From assembly GCA_028023455.1 (NCBI GenBank), contig JAQFVV010012397.1, positions 992,001-1,056,000 on the forward strand: a stretch of DNA of 64,000 bases, written 5' to 3'. This DNA comes from Epiperipatus broadwayi (Eukaryota > Onychophora > Udeonychophora > Euonychophora > Peripatidae). The stretch's first letter is position 1. The number at the start of each line of letters is the position of its first letter. Below, one piece after another: positions 13,699 to 24,864 of this stretch. Made by a program: the position numbers and the translations under genes. The notes under the pieces are model-generated. The model was given only the letters and a program-made list of their open reading frames with translations, made no database searches and was not told where the DNA came from.

Positions 13699-16656
13699 AT
13701 GACAGACAAAAATAAAGCATGGCCCTTATTCCCAGGAGGCTGTAAAGTCACCAACCAAGGCAGCGGTTGGTGGCTGAAGGCGGAGGGTGCTAAGAATCCC
13801 CTGATTGTGGACCCAGGCTGCCATTTGATGATGACTTTTTATTTAGGTACTTACAACTGCAGTTCACTTTCAAGTGAAGGAAGATTGCAAGAATTAGAAG
13901 AAGAATTGTCTTATATTAAATGGGACATTATTGGACTTTGTGAAGTTAGAAGAAAAGGTGAAGAAACAATTGATTTAAAAAGTGTACATATACTCTATTA
14001 TAAAAGCACACATATTGGAAATACAAGTGGAGTAAGATTCATTATAAATAAAAAGTGGAAGAACAATATTGTGGAGATTGATGGTGTATCAGACAGAGTT
14101 GCAAGATTAGTTATACAACTTAATAGCAGATACCAAATGCAGATAATTCAGGTTTATGCCCCAACAAGTTCTCATAGTGATGAAGTAGTAGAAGATTTTT
14201 ATATGGATGTACAAAAGGCTTTTGATCAGAGTAAACAACATTTTAAAATTGTTATGGGAGACTTTAATGCTAGAATTGGTAGACAAATAAGAGATGAAAT
14301 TGCTGTAGGTAATTTTGGTTATGGTAATAGAAATGAGAGAGGACATAGACTTGTGGAGTTTGCAGAAAAAGAAAAACTTTATATTATGAATTCATTTATT
14401 GAGAAAAATGTTAAAAGGAAATGGACATGGAAGCATCCAAATGAAGGTACAGCAGAATTGGATTATATTTTGACTAACAGGAAATACATATTTCAAGATT
14501 GTAATGTTCTTAATAAATTTAACACAGGAAGTGATCATCGATTAGTAAGGTGTAAGTTACGTGTTAATGTAAAACTAGAGAGACAAAAATTATTGAGAAA
14601 AACAATATTTACAGTTGATATTCCTAATCTTCAGAAACATTCTAATGAATTTAAATTAGAACTTACAAATAGGTTTCAAGTGTTAGGAGATTTTGAACAT
14701 GATTCAGATTTGAATGAAATTAATATGAAAATAACTGATACACTTTTAAAAACTGCAACAAAGATAGCTGGTAGAAAAAAGCAGCAATTGACTAATAAAA
14801 TTTCTACTGAGACTAGAGAATTTATGAAGAAAAGAAGGAATATGAAGATATACAAAAATGATGTATTAAAAAGAATTGAATATCTCGAATTTTGTAAAAT
14901 TGTACGGAAAAGAGTTGAAAATGATATAAGAAAGTATAACTGTGAAATAGCAAGGAAAGCTGTAGAAGAAAATAAAAGTCTCAAGAATGTTAAACAACAT
15001 TTTGGTATTGGTAGGAAATTTATATCTGCAATAAAAAAAAAAGATGGAATTATTACTAAAAAGAGAGATGACATCATGAAATTGGTAGAAGATTTTTATC
15101 AAGAATTATATAGTAATAAAGAAAAAGTACCTCCTATATCTATTACATCTTTTGAATTGCCCAGAATTTTAAATGAAGAAGTGAGACGTGCAATTAAATG
15201 TATGAAGAAAGAAAAGGCTCCAGGAAATGACGGAATTATAATTGATATATTAAAAGAAGGAGGTGAAGAAATAAAAACAATTTTAGCAAAGTTATATACC
15301 AAATGTCTAAATGATAAAGATGTACCGGAAGATTGGAAGAATGCAGTAATAATATTAATATTTAAAAAAGGTGATAAAGAAGATATTAGAAATTACAGAC
15401 CTATCAGCCTTTTATCAGTTTTATATAAAATTTTTACCAAGATAATTACAACTCGTCTACAGAGAACTTTGGATTTCCACCAACCAAGAGAACAAGCTGG
15501 ATTTAAAAGTGGTTTTAGTACAATAGATCATATCCAGGTATTGAGAGAAGTCATAGAAAGGACAAATGAATATGAGTTGTCATTATGTTTTGGATTTGTA
15601 GATTATGAAAAGGCATTCGATTCTATACACATTTCTTCAGTGATTAAAGCATTGGATCATCAAGGTATAGATCCAGGATATTGTCATATTTTAAAGAATA
15701 TTTATAAAAATGCAACAGCAACAATTAGATTACATAATGATACTGGAAAAATCAACCTTGAGAAAGGTGTAAGGCAAGGTGACTCCATATCTCCAAAACT
15801 TTTTACAGCAGTGCTGCAAGAAGTATTTTGTGGATTAAAATGGGAAACTAAAGGAGTGAAAGTAAATGGAGAGTATTTAAGTCATTTAGATTTTGCAGAT
15901 GATGTAGTTGTTTTTGCAAGTAATGCTTCAGAGCTGCAGGAAATGTTGCAGGAGTTATCAGATGAAAGTAGAAAAGTAGGACTAAAGATAAATGTTAAAA
16001 AGACTAAAGTAATGTTTAATCGATTTGCTCAAAATATGAAAATAAAGATTGATTATGAAGAATTAGAAGAAGTTAACAGTTACAAATACCTAGGTCAAAT
16101 TATTAATACAGATGGAAACATAATGGAGGAAATTAATCATAGAATTAAACTTGGTTGGAGTGCTTTTGGTAAAAATAACTTGATACTAAAAGGAAATATG
16201 CCTATGTGTTTGAAAAGAATGTTTTTTAACAAATGTGTTTTACCAGTTCTTACTTATGGATCTGAGACTTGGACACTTAATAGAAGAGCAATACAGAGAC
16301 TTCAGACCACTCAAAGGAGTATGGAGAGATGTATGTTGGGAGTAACAAGAAGAGATCGAAAACGCAATGTATGGGTAAGACAACAAACAGGTGTTACTGA
16401 CCTTATTGAAAAAATTAAAAGATTGAAATGGAGTTGGGCTGGACATATTGCTAGAAGAAATGATAATAGATGGACAATTGAAATTTTAAACTGGATTCCA
16501 ATAGATTGTAAAAGACCCAGAAAGAGACCACATGTGAGATGGATGGATGAAATAAGAAAATGTGCAGGGGTGTTGTGGAAAAGAGAAGCTAAAGATTGGA
16601 GAAGATGGATTAAACTTGGAGAGACCTTCATCCTGCAGTGGATTGATAATGGTTGA
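13699..16656 (+). CDS. RTE-type LINE polyprotein (APE endonuclease + reverse transcriptase), intact
   Basis: An uninterrupted 985-codon frame. The N-terminal apurinic-type endonuclease (about residues 48-300) shows GTYNC, GLCEVRR (metal-binding Glu), QVYAPT, GDFNARIG, LDYILT and a terminal SDHR. The reverse transcriptase (about 490-780) shows KAPGNDG, NYRPISLL, FVDYEKAFDS (first Asp), GVRQGDSISP and FADDVVVFA. The C-terminal region has YGSETW, WAGHIARR and a RPRKRPHVRW block, the signature seen in RTE/BovB-like elements. The first roughly 45 residues before GTYNC look unlike the family, so true translation may begin later, for example at the paired ATGs of codons 44-45. The stop is followed at once by a TGA-triplet tail, typical of RTE 3' ends. 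No break is visible, so the copy is young or still active. It lies inside a lectin-gene intron on the opposite strand. Confidence 0.93.
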   Translation: MTDKNKAWPLFPGGCKVTNQGSGWWLKAEGAKNPLIVDPGCHLMMTFYLGTYNCSSLSSEGRLQELEEELSYIKWDIIGLCEVRRKGEETIDLKSVHILYYKSTHIGNTSGVRFIINKKWKNNIVEIDGVSDRVARLVIQLNSRYQMQIIQVYAPTSSHSDEVVEDFYMDVQKAFDQSKQHFKIVMGDFNARIGRQIRDEIAVGNFGYGNRNERGHRLVEFAEKEKLYIMNSFIEKNVKRKWTWKHPNEGTAELDYILTNRKYIFQDCNVLNKFNTGSDHRLVRCKLRVNVKLERQKLLRKTIFTVDIPNLQKHSNEFKLELTNRFQVLGDFEHDSDLNEINMKITDTLLKTATKIAGRKKQQLTNKISTETREFMKKRRNMKIYKNDVLKRIEYLEFCKIVRKRVENDIRKYNCEIARKAVEENKSLKNVKQHFGIGRKFISAIKKKDGIITKKRDDIMKLVEDFYQELYSNKEKVPPISITSFELPRILNEEVRRAIKCMKKEKAPGNDGIIIDILKEGGEEIKTILAKLYTKCLNDKDVPEDWKNAVIILIFKKGDKEDIRNYRPISLLSVLYKIFTKIITTRLQRTLDFHQPREQAGFKSGFSTIDHIQVLREVIERTNEYELSLCFGFVDYEKAFDSIHISSVIKALDHQGIDPGYCHILKNIYKNATATIRLHNDTGKINLEKGVRQGDSISPKLFTAVLQEVFCGLKWETKGVKVNGEYLSHLDFADDVVVFASNASELQEMLQELSDESRKVGLKINVKKTKVMFNRFAQNMKIKIDYEELEEVNSYKYLGQIINTDGNIMEEINHRIKLGWSAFGKNNLILKGNMPMCLKRMFFNKCVLPVLTYGSETWTLNRRAIQRLQTTQRSMERCMLGVTRRDRKRNVWVRQQTGVTDLIEKIKRLKWSWAGHIARRNDNRWTIEILNWIPIDCKRPRKRPHVRWMDEIRKCAGVLWKREAKDWRRWIKLGETFILQWIDNG

Positions 16657-16668
16657 TGATGATGATAA
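16640..16668 (+). repeat. RTE 3' tail, (TGA)n
   Basis: GTTGATGATGATGATAAA immediately follows the last sense codons and contains the TGA stop. Short TGA-type simple repeats are the usual 3' terminus of RTE-clade LINEs, so the element ends here with almost no 3' UTR. Confidence 0.8.
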
Positions 16669-16894
16669 ATCTTATTATTATTTACTCATTAGTATAAATA
16701 GGTTATTTACATAGAAGCTCTAAATACAGCTTCAGGCCATATTCACGTTAGCTGCTAATATAACGTTATATTTTTGAAGAAAAAAAAGTATTTCAAGTCA
16801 AAATAAGTTATTAATAATTTAAATTTCTTGATATCTAATAAATATAGTGAAATATGGAAGATATTAAGAAGAAACATGAATCGCATAACTTCAA

Positions 16895-17615
16895 AATAGC
16901 ATAAAACGAGACCCAGGTGTACCTTTTTATATATACACACTAACAAAAAGAACCCACTTGCTGATTCATTACTGTCCAAAAAAAAAAAAAAAAAAGCAAT
17001 TTAGTTGGGTATCATTTGAAAATTTAGTGTGAATTTTTAAATGTTGTGGTTAAAATGAATAATGTAGAATTGCGTATTATTTTCTATTCAAAAAACACCG
17101 CAACTTTTTCTATAAATACACACGAAGAAAATAAAACCCACTTTCTGATTAATTACTGTCAATACCAAAAAAATAAATTATTCGGGTATCATTTTTAAAT
17201 TTAGTATTTAAATAATATTACTGCTTTTGATATCTACACACTAACAACAATAATCCACTTTCTGATTCATTACTGTACAAAAAAATTCAAAATAGTCGGG
17301 TATCACTTTTAAATGTAGTATTTAAAGAGCAGGACTTTTTATATTTACACACTAACAAAAAGAACCCACTTTCTGATTAATTACTGTCAAAAAAAAAGCA
17401 AATTACTCAGGTATCATTTTTAAATTTAGCGTGAATGTAGAAATTTTGAGTAAATTGAAAAATGTATAATTGCGTATTATTTTCTATTAAAAAAATACCG
17501 TAACTTTTTATAGATACACACAAACAAAAATTTTGATTAATTAATGTCCAAAAAAACGTCAATTATTCGGGTATCATTTTTAAATTTAATGTGATTTTCT
17601 AAATTTTTGTTTTTT
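16895..17615 (+). repeat. Cluster of about five ACCCACTTTCTGATTAATT repeat units
   Basis: Units begin near 16930, 17127, 17225, 17345 and 17512. Each has ACACACTAACAAAAAGAACCCACTT-type sequence, CTGATTAATTACTGTCC, an A run, GTCGGGTATCATTTTTAAAT and, in some, AATGTATAATTGCGTATTATTTTCTATT. Spacing is irregular (98-200 bp). Just before the first unit lies GAGACCCAGGTGTACC, the complement of the start of dispersed repeat family B. This ties the array to that family, as at 11.3-11.8 kb. Confidence 0.8.
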
Positions 17616-18195
17616 TAAATAGTAATATTATTTACTATTAGTTACTCTAATTTCCTATTACAAAACTAAAAAAGCCGATATTTATATAGATAGAATCACA
17701 GGCCCGGCCCAAAATCGTAATATGTATGTGTTTTTGATTAGCATCAACGCTATCAAACAGCTGACACGAGAGAATAGAAAACTACCTATATATATATTAT
17801 AATCCCCCTACTTAACATCAATCCTGTACATTATATGAACTGATGCCCAGAGTGTCAATTCTATTAAAGTAGAAATAATTACGTATCGCTTTATTGAAAG
17901 ATATGAACGAAATGTTTATACTTTCTATTTAGCATTTCATTAAACTAGATACATTTGAGTCAAATATTATTTTCTTTCAATATTTAAATAGCGTATATAT
18001 TTAAAAACATTTTGTAAGAATGCAATTATAATTATTTAGAAGCTCATCCATTCAGATAAAATGCAGTATCATTAAATATTAAAGTAGATTTAAATTACTA
18101 CAATAACAATAGATTAATAAATATAATAAACACCTCCATATTTTCCCATTTTTTTAAAGTTCATATAAATAAAGATATAATAAAAGACAAATGCC
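17616..18195. other. Intronic non-coding stretch
   Basis: No gene or clear repeat is supported. It is AT-rich with short T and TA runs. Confidence 0.4.
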
Positions 18196-18199
18196 CCCA

Positions 18200-18415
18200 A
18201 GATGCATTTTGTGCTGAACCAGCACTCATCAGTTGGCCCAAGTCACTATCTCTCATATATACCTTTATTTACCATTGTCAAACTTCCTCCATTCACAACT
18301 TTGACACCATCCACTTCTGATAAATGCACTAATGATTATTACTAATCATTTTCGAAACTAGAGATTATCTCTAGCATAGATATAAACTTTAACTCTCAGT
18401 TAAAAATTAATATAT
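18200..18415 (-). repeat. Dispersed repeat, family A copy
   Basis: It shares GTGCTGAACCAGCACTCATCAGTTGG and ACTAATGATTATTACTAATCATTT..AAACTAGAGATT with the copy at 27085-27350, and the GCTGAACCAG block with 10854-11075. It is diverged and non-coding. Confidence 0.65.
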
Positions 18416-18900
18416 ATGATTTTTTTTTTAAATTTACACACACGGAGTTATATAATAATAAAGTATATTGGAATTAAATTGCTAATCAAATAGTTAGCTT
18501 AATCATATTATTGTTTAGGGCAATGATCTACGATTTCACTGCTCATTGCAGTTTATTTTGAAATCGTGATAGATTTGTTGATGTCTGGAGCAGATAATCT
18601 CATTATTCTTTCGTTTTACATATAGCTTAAACAAATTAGACTTTAGTAGAGATTGTTAGTACTTTATGATGGTTTATTACATAATGGCGACCCAATTGAG
18701 CTAGATTAGATTAGATTAAATTAGATTTTTTTTTAGATTTTTGATCAGATAAGATTGATATTCTTCTCATTTGCCCCATCATCATCATTAACAGATTTAA
18801 TCGGTTACTATATATGTATATTACAATTCAAATCCTAAATTGATCTATTAAATTATTTAAATAATTTTTTAAAATATATGTAATGACAAATAATAATTTT

Positions 18901-19093
18901 ATACTGACTAAATATAAAATTATATGATAATCACCTAGCTTATTTAATTAATAGTGTGACTGCTCTCTAGCTGGTGTGTTCAATAAGCTTTTACAATTAT
19001 TTTAAGTTATTGAACATGGCAGCTAGAGCGCAGTTCATCTATTAATTAAATAGACATGTGATTATCACATGACTTTTTATACTTACTCAATAT
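18901..19093. repeat. Hairpin MITE, about 190 bp
   Basis: Arms at 18901-18993 and about 19003-19093 are strong complements along their whole length. Pairs include ATGATAATCACCTAG with ATGTGATTATCACAT, ATTTAATTAATAG with CTATTAATTAAAT, and CTCTAGCTGG.GTGTTCAATAA with TTATTGAACATGGCAGCTAGAG. It has a very small loop and no coding content. Confidence 0.85.
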
Positions 19094-19099
19094 GTGTTA

Positions 19100-20461
19100 G
19101 ATACTCCCTAATATTATGGTGTTTTATTTTTAAAAAATGTCATTATTTGAAATATATTTTTCGATTTTTGGACTACCTTGCATTAAAAATTGGGGTAATA
19201 TATTACAATATTGATAATACAATATTTTTATTATTTTATTTTTGCATGTGTATATATAACAGATAAAATTAATGTGATTGGTAATATATTTCCTTCTAGC
19301 ATAGTCTTTAGTCATTATATATAAATACAAAATTTGCTATGTATTACATACACAATGAACTCTCGATTTATTATTTCTCAAAACACCAGAGAAATAAATA
19401 TGAATATAATAGAATCTATTATGAGTAAGAATAATCTAATGATTATTCACTGAAATATATGTCAAGTGTAGCTTCAAATCATTCCACACTATTATTTGCA
19501 ACAAAAAAAAAGTGCTATATATGTATGTGTTTGAAAACAACTATCAAATTATGTGATAAAATCTCCATAGAACAATAGGGTAATATCTTACAAATGATAA
19601 CATCCACATCATTTTTTAACCACAAAAGGTTTTCTGCTAGCCTCTAAATATTTTTTTTATATATAATAAGAAATTCAAGCATCAACAACTAGTGATAATA
19701 AAATTAATTGCAAAATATTATTCATTATTTGATAATCTCCAGTCTAATGAATGACTGACTAAATTTATTAATATATTTTTATTAAGTGATTTGTGTCAAA
19801 GTTGTGAGGACAGCACAGTTGACACCTATCAAATAAACTATAGTCATTTGCAATCTATAAAATTAATTGTATTTCATATATTCACAGCAACAATATTTTT
19901 CAAATATGAAAAAATAATGGATCCATAAAAATTCTTCACTATTTTGATTTCAGGTTCAAAAGATACAGAAAAAAATAATGAATCCATATTCAATGGATTG
20001 AAGTTCATTACATACTCTAATTAAATCTTTTCGTAGTTACTCACTACACACACACACACACATATATATATATAATTTGGTTTATTTATTGATTATATTT
20101 CAAAACAATTAATTTTGATAAATCAAAACAAGAAATTAAAAAGTATATAAATCTTTCAAAACTTATGTTTTCTTAAAGACAATACAATAGAGTAACAATT
20201 CTTTAAGACATCAGATGAAAGCACCACTAAGTCTTATAGCAGAATTACTCGATTTAATCTGTCTTTGAGTTTGTTAACTCAAGTTTAGATTTTTAAAAAG
20301 TTTTTTATATTTTCAACCTCAACCTTAAAAGTTTAGTAGGAAATTAAAAGCAATTACAATTAAATATAGATAATAATTTTATTCCCTCCATCAAAATTTT
20401 GCAACTAAATATCTAATAAAATCAATAAAAATATCTCCAAAAATAGTGACTACTTTCTTAC
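19100..20461. other. Intronic non-coding stretch
   Basis: AT-rich sequence with a (CA)n/(TA)n run at 20045-20074. It lies downstream of the exon at 20462-20596, in the long intron before the C-type lectin exon. No further exon was recognised. Confidence 0.4.
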
Positions 20462-20596
20462 CTTTTTCACTATTAGAGAAAATTTCCAAATGACACAATT
20501 TTGGCAAAATATCATCAATCAAAGATTGTCTATAAATAGTAACATATTTTCCAATCAAACAATCTTTGCATCCAAATTGGAAAGTATTATCATCCA
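20462..20596 (-). CDS. Exon of a lectin-type gene: C-terminal part of a galactose-binding-like domain
   Basis: A 135-bp minus-strand exon with acceptor AATTTTTTAG before 20596 and donor GTAAGAAAG after 20462. Both flanking introns are in phase 1. The 44 full codons read as the end of a discoidin/fucolectin-like (F5/8-type) domain. They show a paired-Cys FGCKDCLIGKYVTIYR block, equivalent to the C..L.GRYVxI(Y/Q)R strand, then LCHLEIFSN, the closing strand with its Cys. It continues the exons at 24.1 and 27.5 kb and precedes the C-type lectin exon at 10.4-10.7 kb. Such domains occur on secreted or cell-surface proteins and bind sugars or phospholipids. The exact ligand cannot be read from this. 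Confidence 0.82.
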
Positions 20597-20599
20597 CTA

Positions 20600-22618
20600 A
20601 AAAATTATCAGTATATAATTAATAATCTTTTAATATATATTTTTATGTAAGATAATATATAGTAAAATTATTTAATATTAATTAATAAACTATAATTTAT
20701 ATATTATATTATCAAACGTAATTGCTAGTCTGAAATTAAAAACTTTTTTTTCTGTAGTAAAATCCCAAATAAGTGGGTTTTACTCATTTTATTATGTTGA
20801 ATTCAAAAATCCATTTTATTTTGCAGTATCATATTTGGTTAATTGCCAATAATGCAAAATATTGTTTTGTTATTATATAAAAATTTTGATAACTTAGTAA
20901 TAATTGAATTGGATATAATATATACAAATGCTAGCATGCAACATGCAATCTTATTATTTCCTACATTGAATACAAATAAAAGCACTTTTGTAAACAATAA
21001 AATGATTTCTACATTGCTTTTATTTATGTTTAAGCCAGTGAAACCAAAATGGTAAGTGCATATTTTAAACCACTGGTACCAGTAATACATTTCAATTATT
21101 AGCTCTAATTGAAATAAAAATTATAGAGTCATCTATACATAGTTTTATTAAGAATATAATCAAAATATTTAAGGAAAAAATTATGCTTGTAACATATACA
21201 TATACCTGCGAGGAAATTCCTTTTAATGAAGCAAAAAATGAATAAATTCAAGAAAATATTAAAATTGTCATGTCTGATAAAGCATATGAATAAACTTCAA
21301 AATGCTGTTTAGTGCCTTAGATTTTATGAAGAGCTTCTACAGATATGAATACATCTTTTGGTGTTTAAAACATTTTTCTTTTCAGAAATTTGTCAATTTC
21401 ATTCTTAGGTTTCACCCTTTAAGTACAAAATTACACATGCAGAAAAAATATCAAGCAAAGTAAAAGGTACATGATTTGAAAGCTTACATTACACTCCTCA
21501 GAAATGTATGTTAAATTACTCTTTTGCCCTTTTCTCTTTCCTGTAGAATTTGTGTGTTCTTGAATGCTCTTCTAGAGGGCATCTGTGCACCTCTGATACA
21601 CTAGCTAGGGTTTTCTTAAAATACTTATAATAAAATGTTTATAAATGATGATTAAAATATAGCTTTTATATTCATAATAAAGCGTGCATATATACAAATA
21701 AAAGTAAAAGATGCATGAAATGTGAATTTGTTGGGTCATATCATAAGCACAATTGATAGGCAGTCTGAAAAAGAAATGTCAGCCCAACACTTACAAGTAA
21801 ATAGAATAGGGGTGAGGATTAAACCACTTCTACTTATACAAGAAATTTGAGAAAAACATCTGGTTTTCTATTTGCATCCAAACTTCCATCATGCTCTTTT
21901 ATTGCACATCTGAAGACAGTTTGTTAGGAATGCACCAGACAAAATTCAACTGCAATATTCACACAAATAATCACAGCTAAAGTTGTATGGTTGTATAATA
22001 AAGAGAATTGTGTGAAAACATTATTTAATGTTACATCTTATCCCTGTAAATACTAAAAAAACCATTATGCCTTAACTAGACATAAAATGAAGAAATTGAC
22101 ATCATTTTCAGATTCTGGGCATAAATTGCCATTAAAATAATCTTACTATTTTACCACAGAATCATGTTGGCTAATGCAATTTTGTATACAAACACATATG
22201 TTTCGAATAACTTGATGCAACTGTGGTCTAAAAATGATAAATATAAAGCTCTGTTCACAGATATATACAACAGTCCAATAACACTAATCAAGTACACTTA
22301 AATTTTTATTCTTCTTAGATTAATGACTTTTCTGAATTAAATAAACATATAGTAATAATTCAAAGATGTATTCAATCTTATGCTAATAAAACTTAAATAA
22401 CTTATTTTTAATATCTACAGCATAGGGTATATGTTTTCAAATATGTTTTAGTACTTCAAGTTTTTAATTATGATATATACTAGTTTAAAATATGTACTTA
22501 TATTTATACTATAAACATAATCAAATCAAATAAATATAAAATAAAAATTTACTAAATACTGCTTTATCTTACGTTATTAAATGTAAATATTAAATAACTG
22601 TTAATTTTTAATAATTTA
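20600..22618. other. Intronic non-coding stretch
   Basis: Part of the 3.5-kb intron between two galactose-binding-domain exons. Opposing short frames at 20839-21090 have no protein character. Nothing else was recognised. Confidence 0.45.
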
Positions 22619-22620
22619 TT

Positions 22621-22962
22621 AAACATTTTATATAACGAGTGTACCAATAGCTCTTAACAAGCTTTTCAGAATATTCCTATCCTCAGAATAGTTTCTAGCT
22701 CTTGATATTGTCAGTGAAGTGCTAAGATATCCCAGTATTAGATTTAAAGTAGAAAATCCGAAATTTTCAGACATCCATGTCTTCAACTCCAGCTATCTAA
22801 CTTAGTCATATGGGACTAAACCAAGTTCAGATACACCATTAATTATTAGCTTTAGCAATATAAAATTGACACCAAGAGCTAGAAACCAGTCTGAGGATAG
22901 GGATATTCTGAAAATCTTGTTAAGAGCTATTGGCATGCTCATTGTATAACATTTGTAATATA
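22621..22962. repeat. Foldback MITE, about 340 bp
   Basis: Inverted arms at about 22621-22712 and 22864-22962. AATAGCTCTTAACAAG pairs with CTTGTTAAGAGCTATT, CAGAATATTCCTATCCTCAGA with TCTGAGGATAGGGATATTCTG, and TTTCTAGCTCTTG with CAAGAGCTAGAAA. The central 150 bp is unique. No ORF. Confidence 0.85.
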
Positions 22963-24062
22963 AGTTTATAAAATTAGGTCATGTGATATATGACATGATT
23001 TTCTTGCAATTATCAAACATTTTATATGCATGTTCAGGATGTTGGGCTTATCAAATTTGTGATTCTTCTTTTTTAAATTGTAATGCTCAAGTAAATTATG
23101 TAAAGAGAGTGTCAAGCAATAGTTAGCTACCAGGTAATGATAAACTGTTATTATTTAGCATAGTACTTCATTATTTAAGTGACCCAGTCTGTCTTTGGGG
23201 AAAGAACTTAATATACAGAAGTATTACTTTTTGCATCAATAACTGTATGTTTGTTGACAAAATAAACGTTTAAAAAATAAATAAAACACAACTTTCTGTA
23301 CTGAAGATAATGGTAGATATCTGAAGAAATGAGCAATAGTCCTCAAAAGTAACAATCTTTTTTGGTATCATATTGTTTTTATGCATACCCAAAATAATAG
23401 TAAATTTTAAAATGCTATAATATTAATTTTATAAAAAAAACATTTGAGCAATTTAAGATGGAAAGTTATTCCCGCAATGAAATGTCTTTGTTACAATTTG
23501 AGGGAAATCTATATGTTTTAATTGCAATATATTTGTGATAATTTTCTTTTTTTTTTTTTTTTTACAGAAACCTTATAATCAAAATGTTATTATGAATTAG
23601 ATCAATTGAATCTAGAAAATTTTTCAGATCATGAACAAACTTACAAATTTTTTTTCAGGTAATAAATCTATAGATAATATAAACAGCTGTCTAGTATTGA
23701 CCAGAAAATTGCTATCTACCAAATTATTAATTAAAGTGAAGAAAGTTTAATTGATGATTATAAATAAGCACTGATCCCATACTGTGTCTTAATTTTAAAA
23801 ATGTTCTTGTCTAAAACCTTCATATTCTCAAAATCAACACTAATTCTAGATATTTGTTTTTTTATTTAAACAAGAAATTCCTACTTTAAAGTGTTTTAAG
23901 CACTAATTTTTTATTACTTGAAATAAATGTGAATTTAATATCTATAAAGTAAAATATGTTTCATTAATAATAATTTCAAAACATACATTGTGTCTTGTAA
24001 AAATTTGTGTCATACAGTAATAAAAATATAAATTAGATCACAAAAAATCAAAATTTACTTAC
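22963..24062. other. Intronic non-coding stretch
   Basis: No exon or repeat was recognised apart from a T run at 23550-23565. It lies directly downstream of the 24.1-kb exon. Confidence 0.4.
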
Positions 24063-24149
24063 GTTTTTTCAAATCATCAAATTCACACAGTTTATTTTCC
24101 ATTACATTTTCATTATTTCCAATACGTAAAGATATTTGGTTGATAAAAT
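24063..24149 (-). CDS. Exon of a lectin-type gene: middle part of a galactose-binding-like domain
   Basis: A small 87-bp minus-strand exon that is easy to miss. The acceptor is ATTATTTAG before 24149 and the donor is GTAAGT after 24063, again with two leading and one trailing base (phase 1 on both sides). The 28 full codons read FINQISLRIGN, then a polar stretch, then LCEFDDLKK. In the discoidin/fucolectin family this is the central strand (xISVRxG) followed by the loop containing NxxLC. It fits exactly between the exon at 27.4-27.6 kb and the one at 20.5 kb, and its length and phase keep the frame open across all three. Confidence 0.82.
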
Positions 24150-24349
24150 CTAAATAATTATACATTTTTATGTTTAAAAATATGATGAAGATAATAATTA
24201 AATAAACATTTATAAAAACTATGATCTTCAGTATGAATTTTAATAACTATTACTTGTAAAAATGGAAAAAAATAAAATGTTTTTATGTGTGATAAAATAT
24301 TGTAGTTTTTATTACATTTAACCATTTTATCACCTACTACTATTACTTC

Positions 24350-24518
<169 letters not shown>

Positions 24519-24758
24519 TCTTGTTGTACTTTAAGTTTCAATTAGCAGTTTTTTTCAGACATGTAATTGATAAATCTATTAATTATATATACTGAAAGAT
24601 GTGAATGCATATACAAATGCATCGTTTGTCAAGAATATTTCTGAAGACTAGTAGATAATTGAAACCAAAGACCAATAGAAATAATAAAATGCATCATAAA
24701 AATAAAAAAGTGAAAAAAACATACAATATTATTAAAATAAAGATTATATTAAATATTT

Positions 24759-24860
24759 CATTACCTTTTTTTTTTCAAGTGTCATAGCATCGGCCGGGAC
24801 GCGAACCCATAACCCGGGCAACTGCTTGTAAGGCAGTCACGCTGACCTCTCATTACCTTT
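24759..24860 (-). mobile_element. tRNA-derived mini-SINE, 5'-truncated, with 10-bp TSD
   Basis: Read on the minus strand, the element (24769-24850) holds GAGAGGTCAGCG, an anticodon arm with loop CTTACAA (UAC, valine type), and B box GGTTCGCGTCC. It ends in ATGCTATGACACTTG plus an A run. A perfect duplication CATTACCTTT flanks it at 24759-24768 and 24851-24860. The 5' part of the tRNA acceptor stem is missing. It is nearly identical to the copy at 26444-26545. Confidence 0.85.
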
Positions 24861-24864
24861 AGTT

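Noticed and set aside
14107-16631. Several minus-strand frames opposite the RTE ORF.
   Set aside because: Shadows of the intact plus-strand LINE coding sequence.
20839-21090. Overlapping frames on both strands as a gene.
   Set aside because: Low-complexity AT-rich codons, no splice or domain support, and they lie inside an intron.
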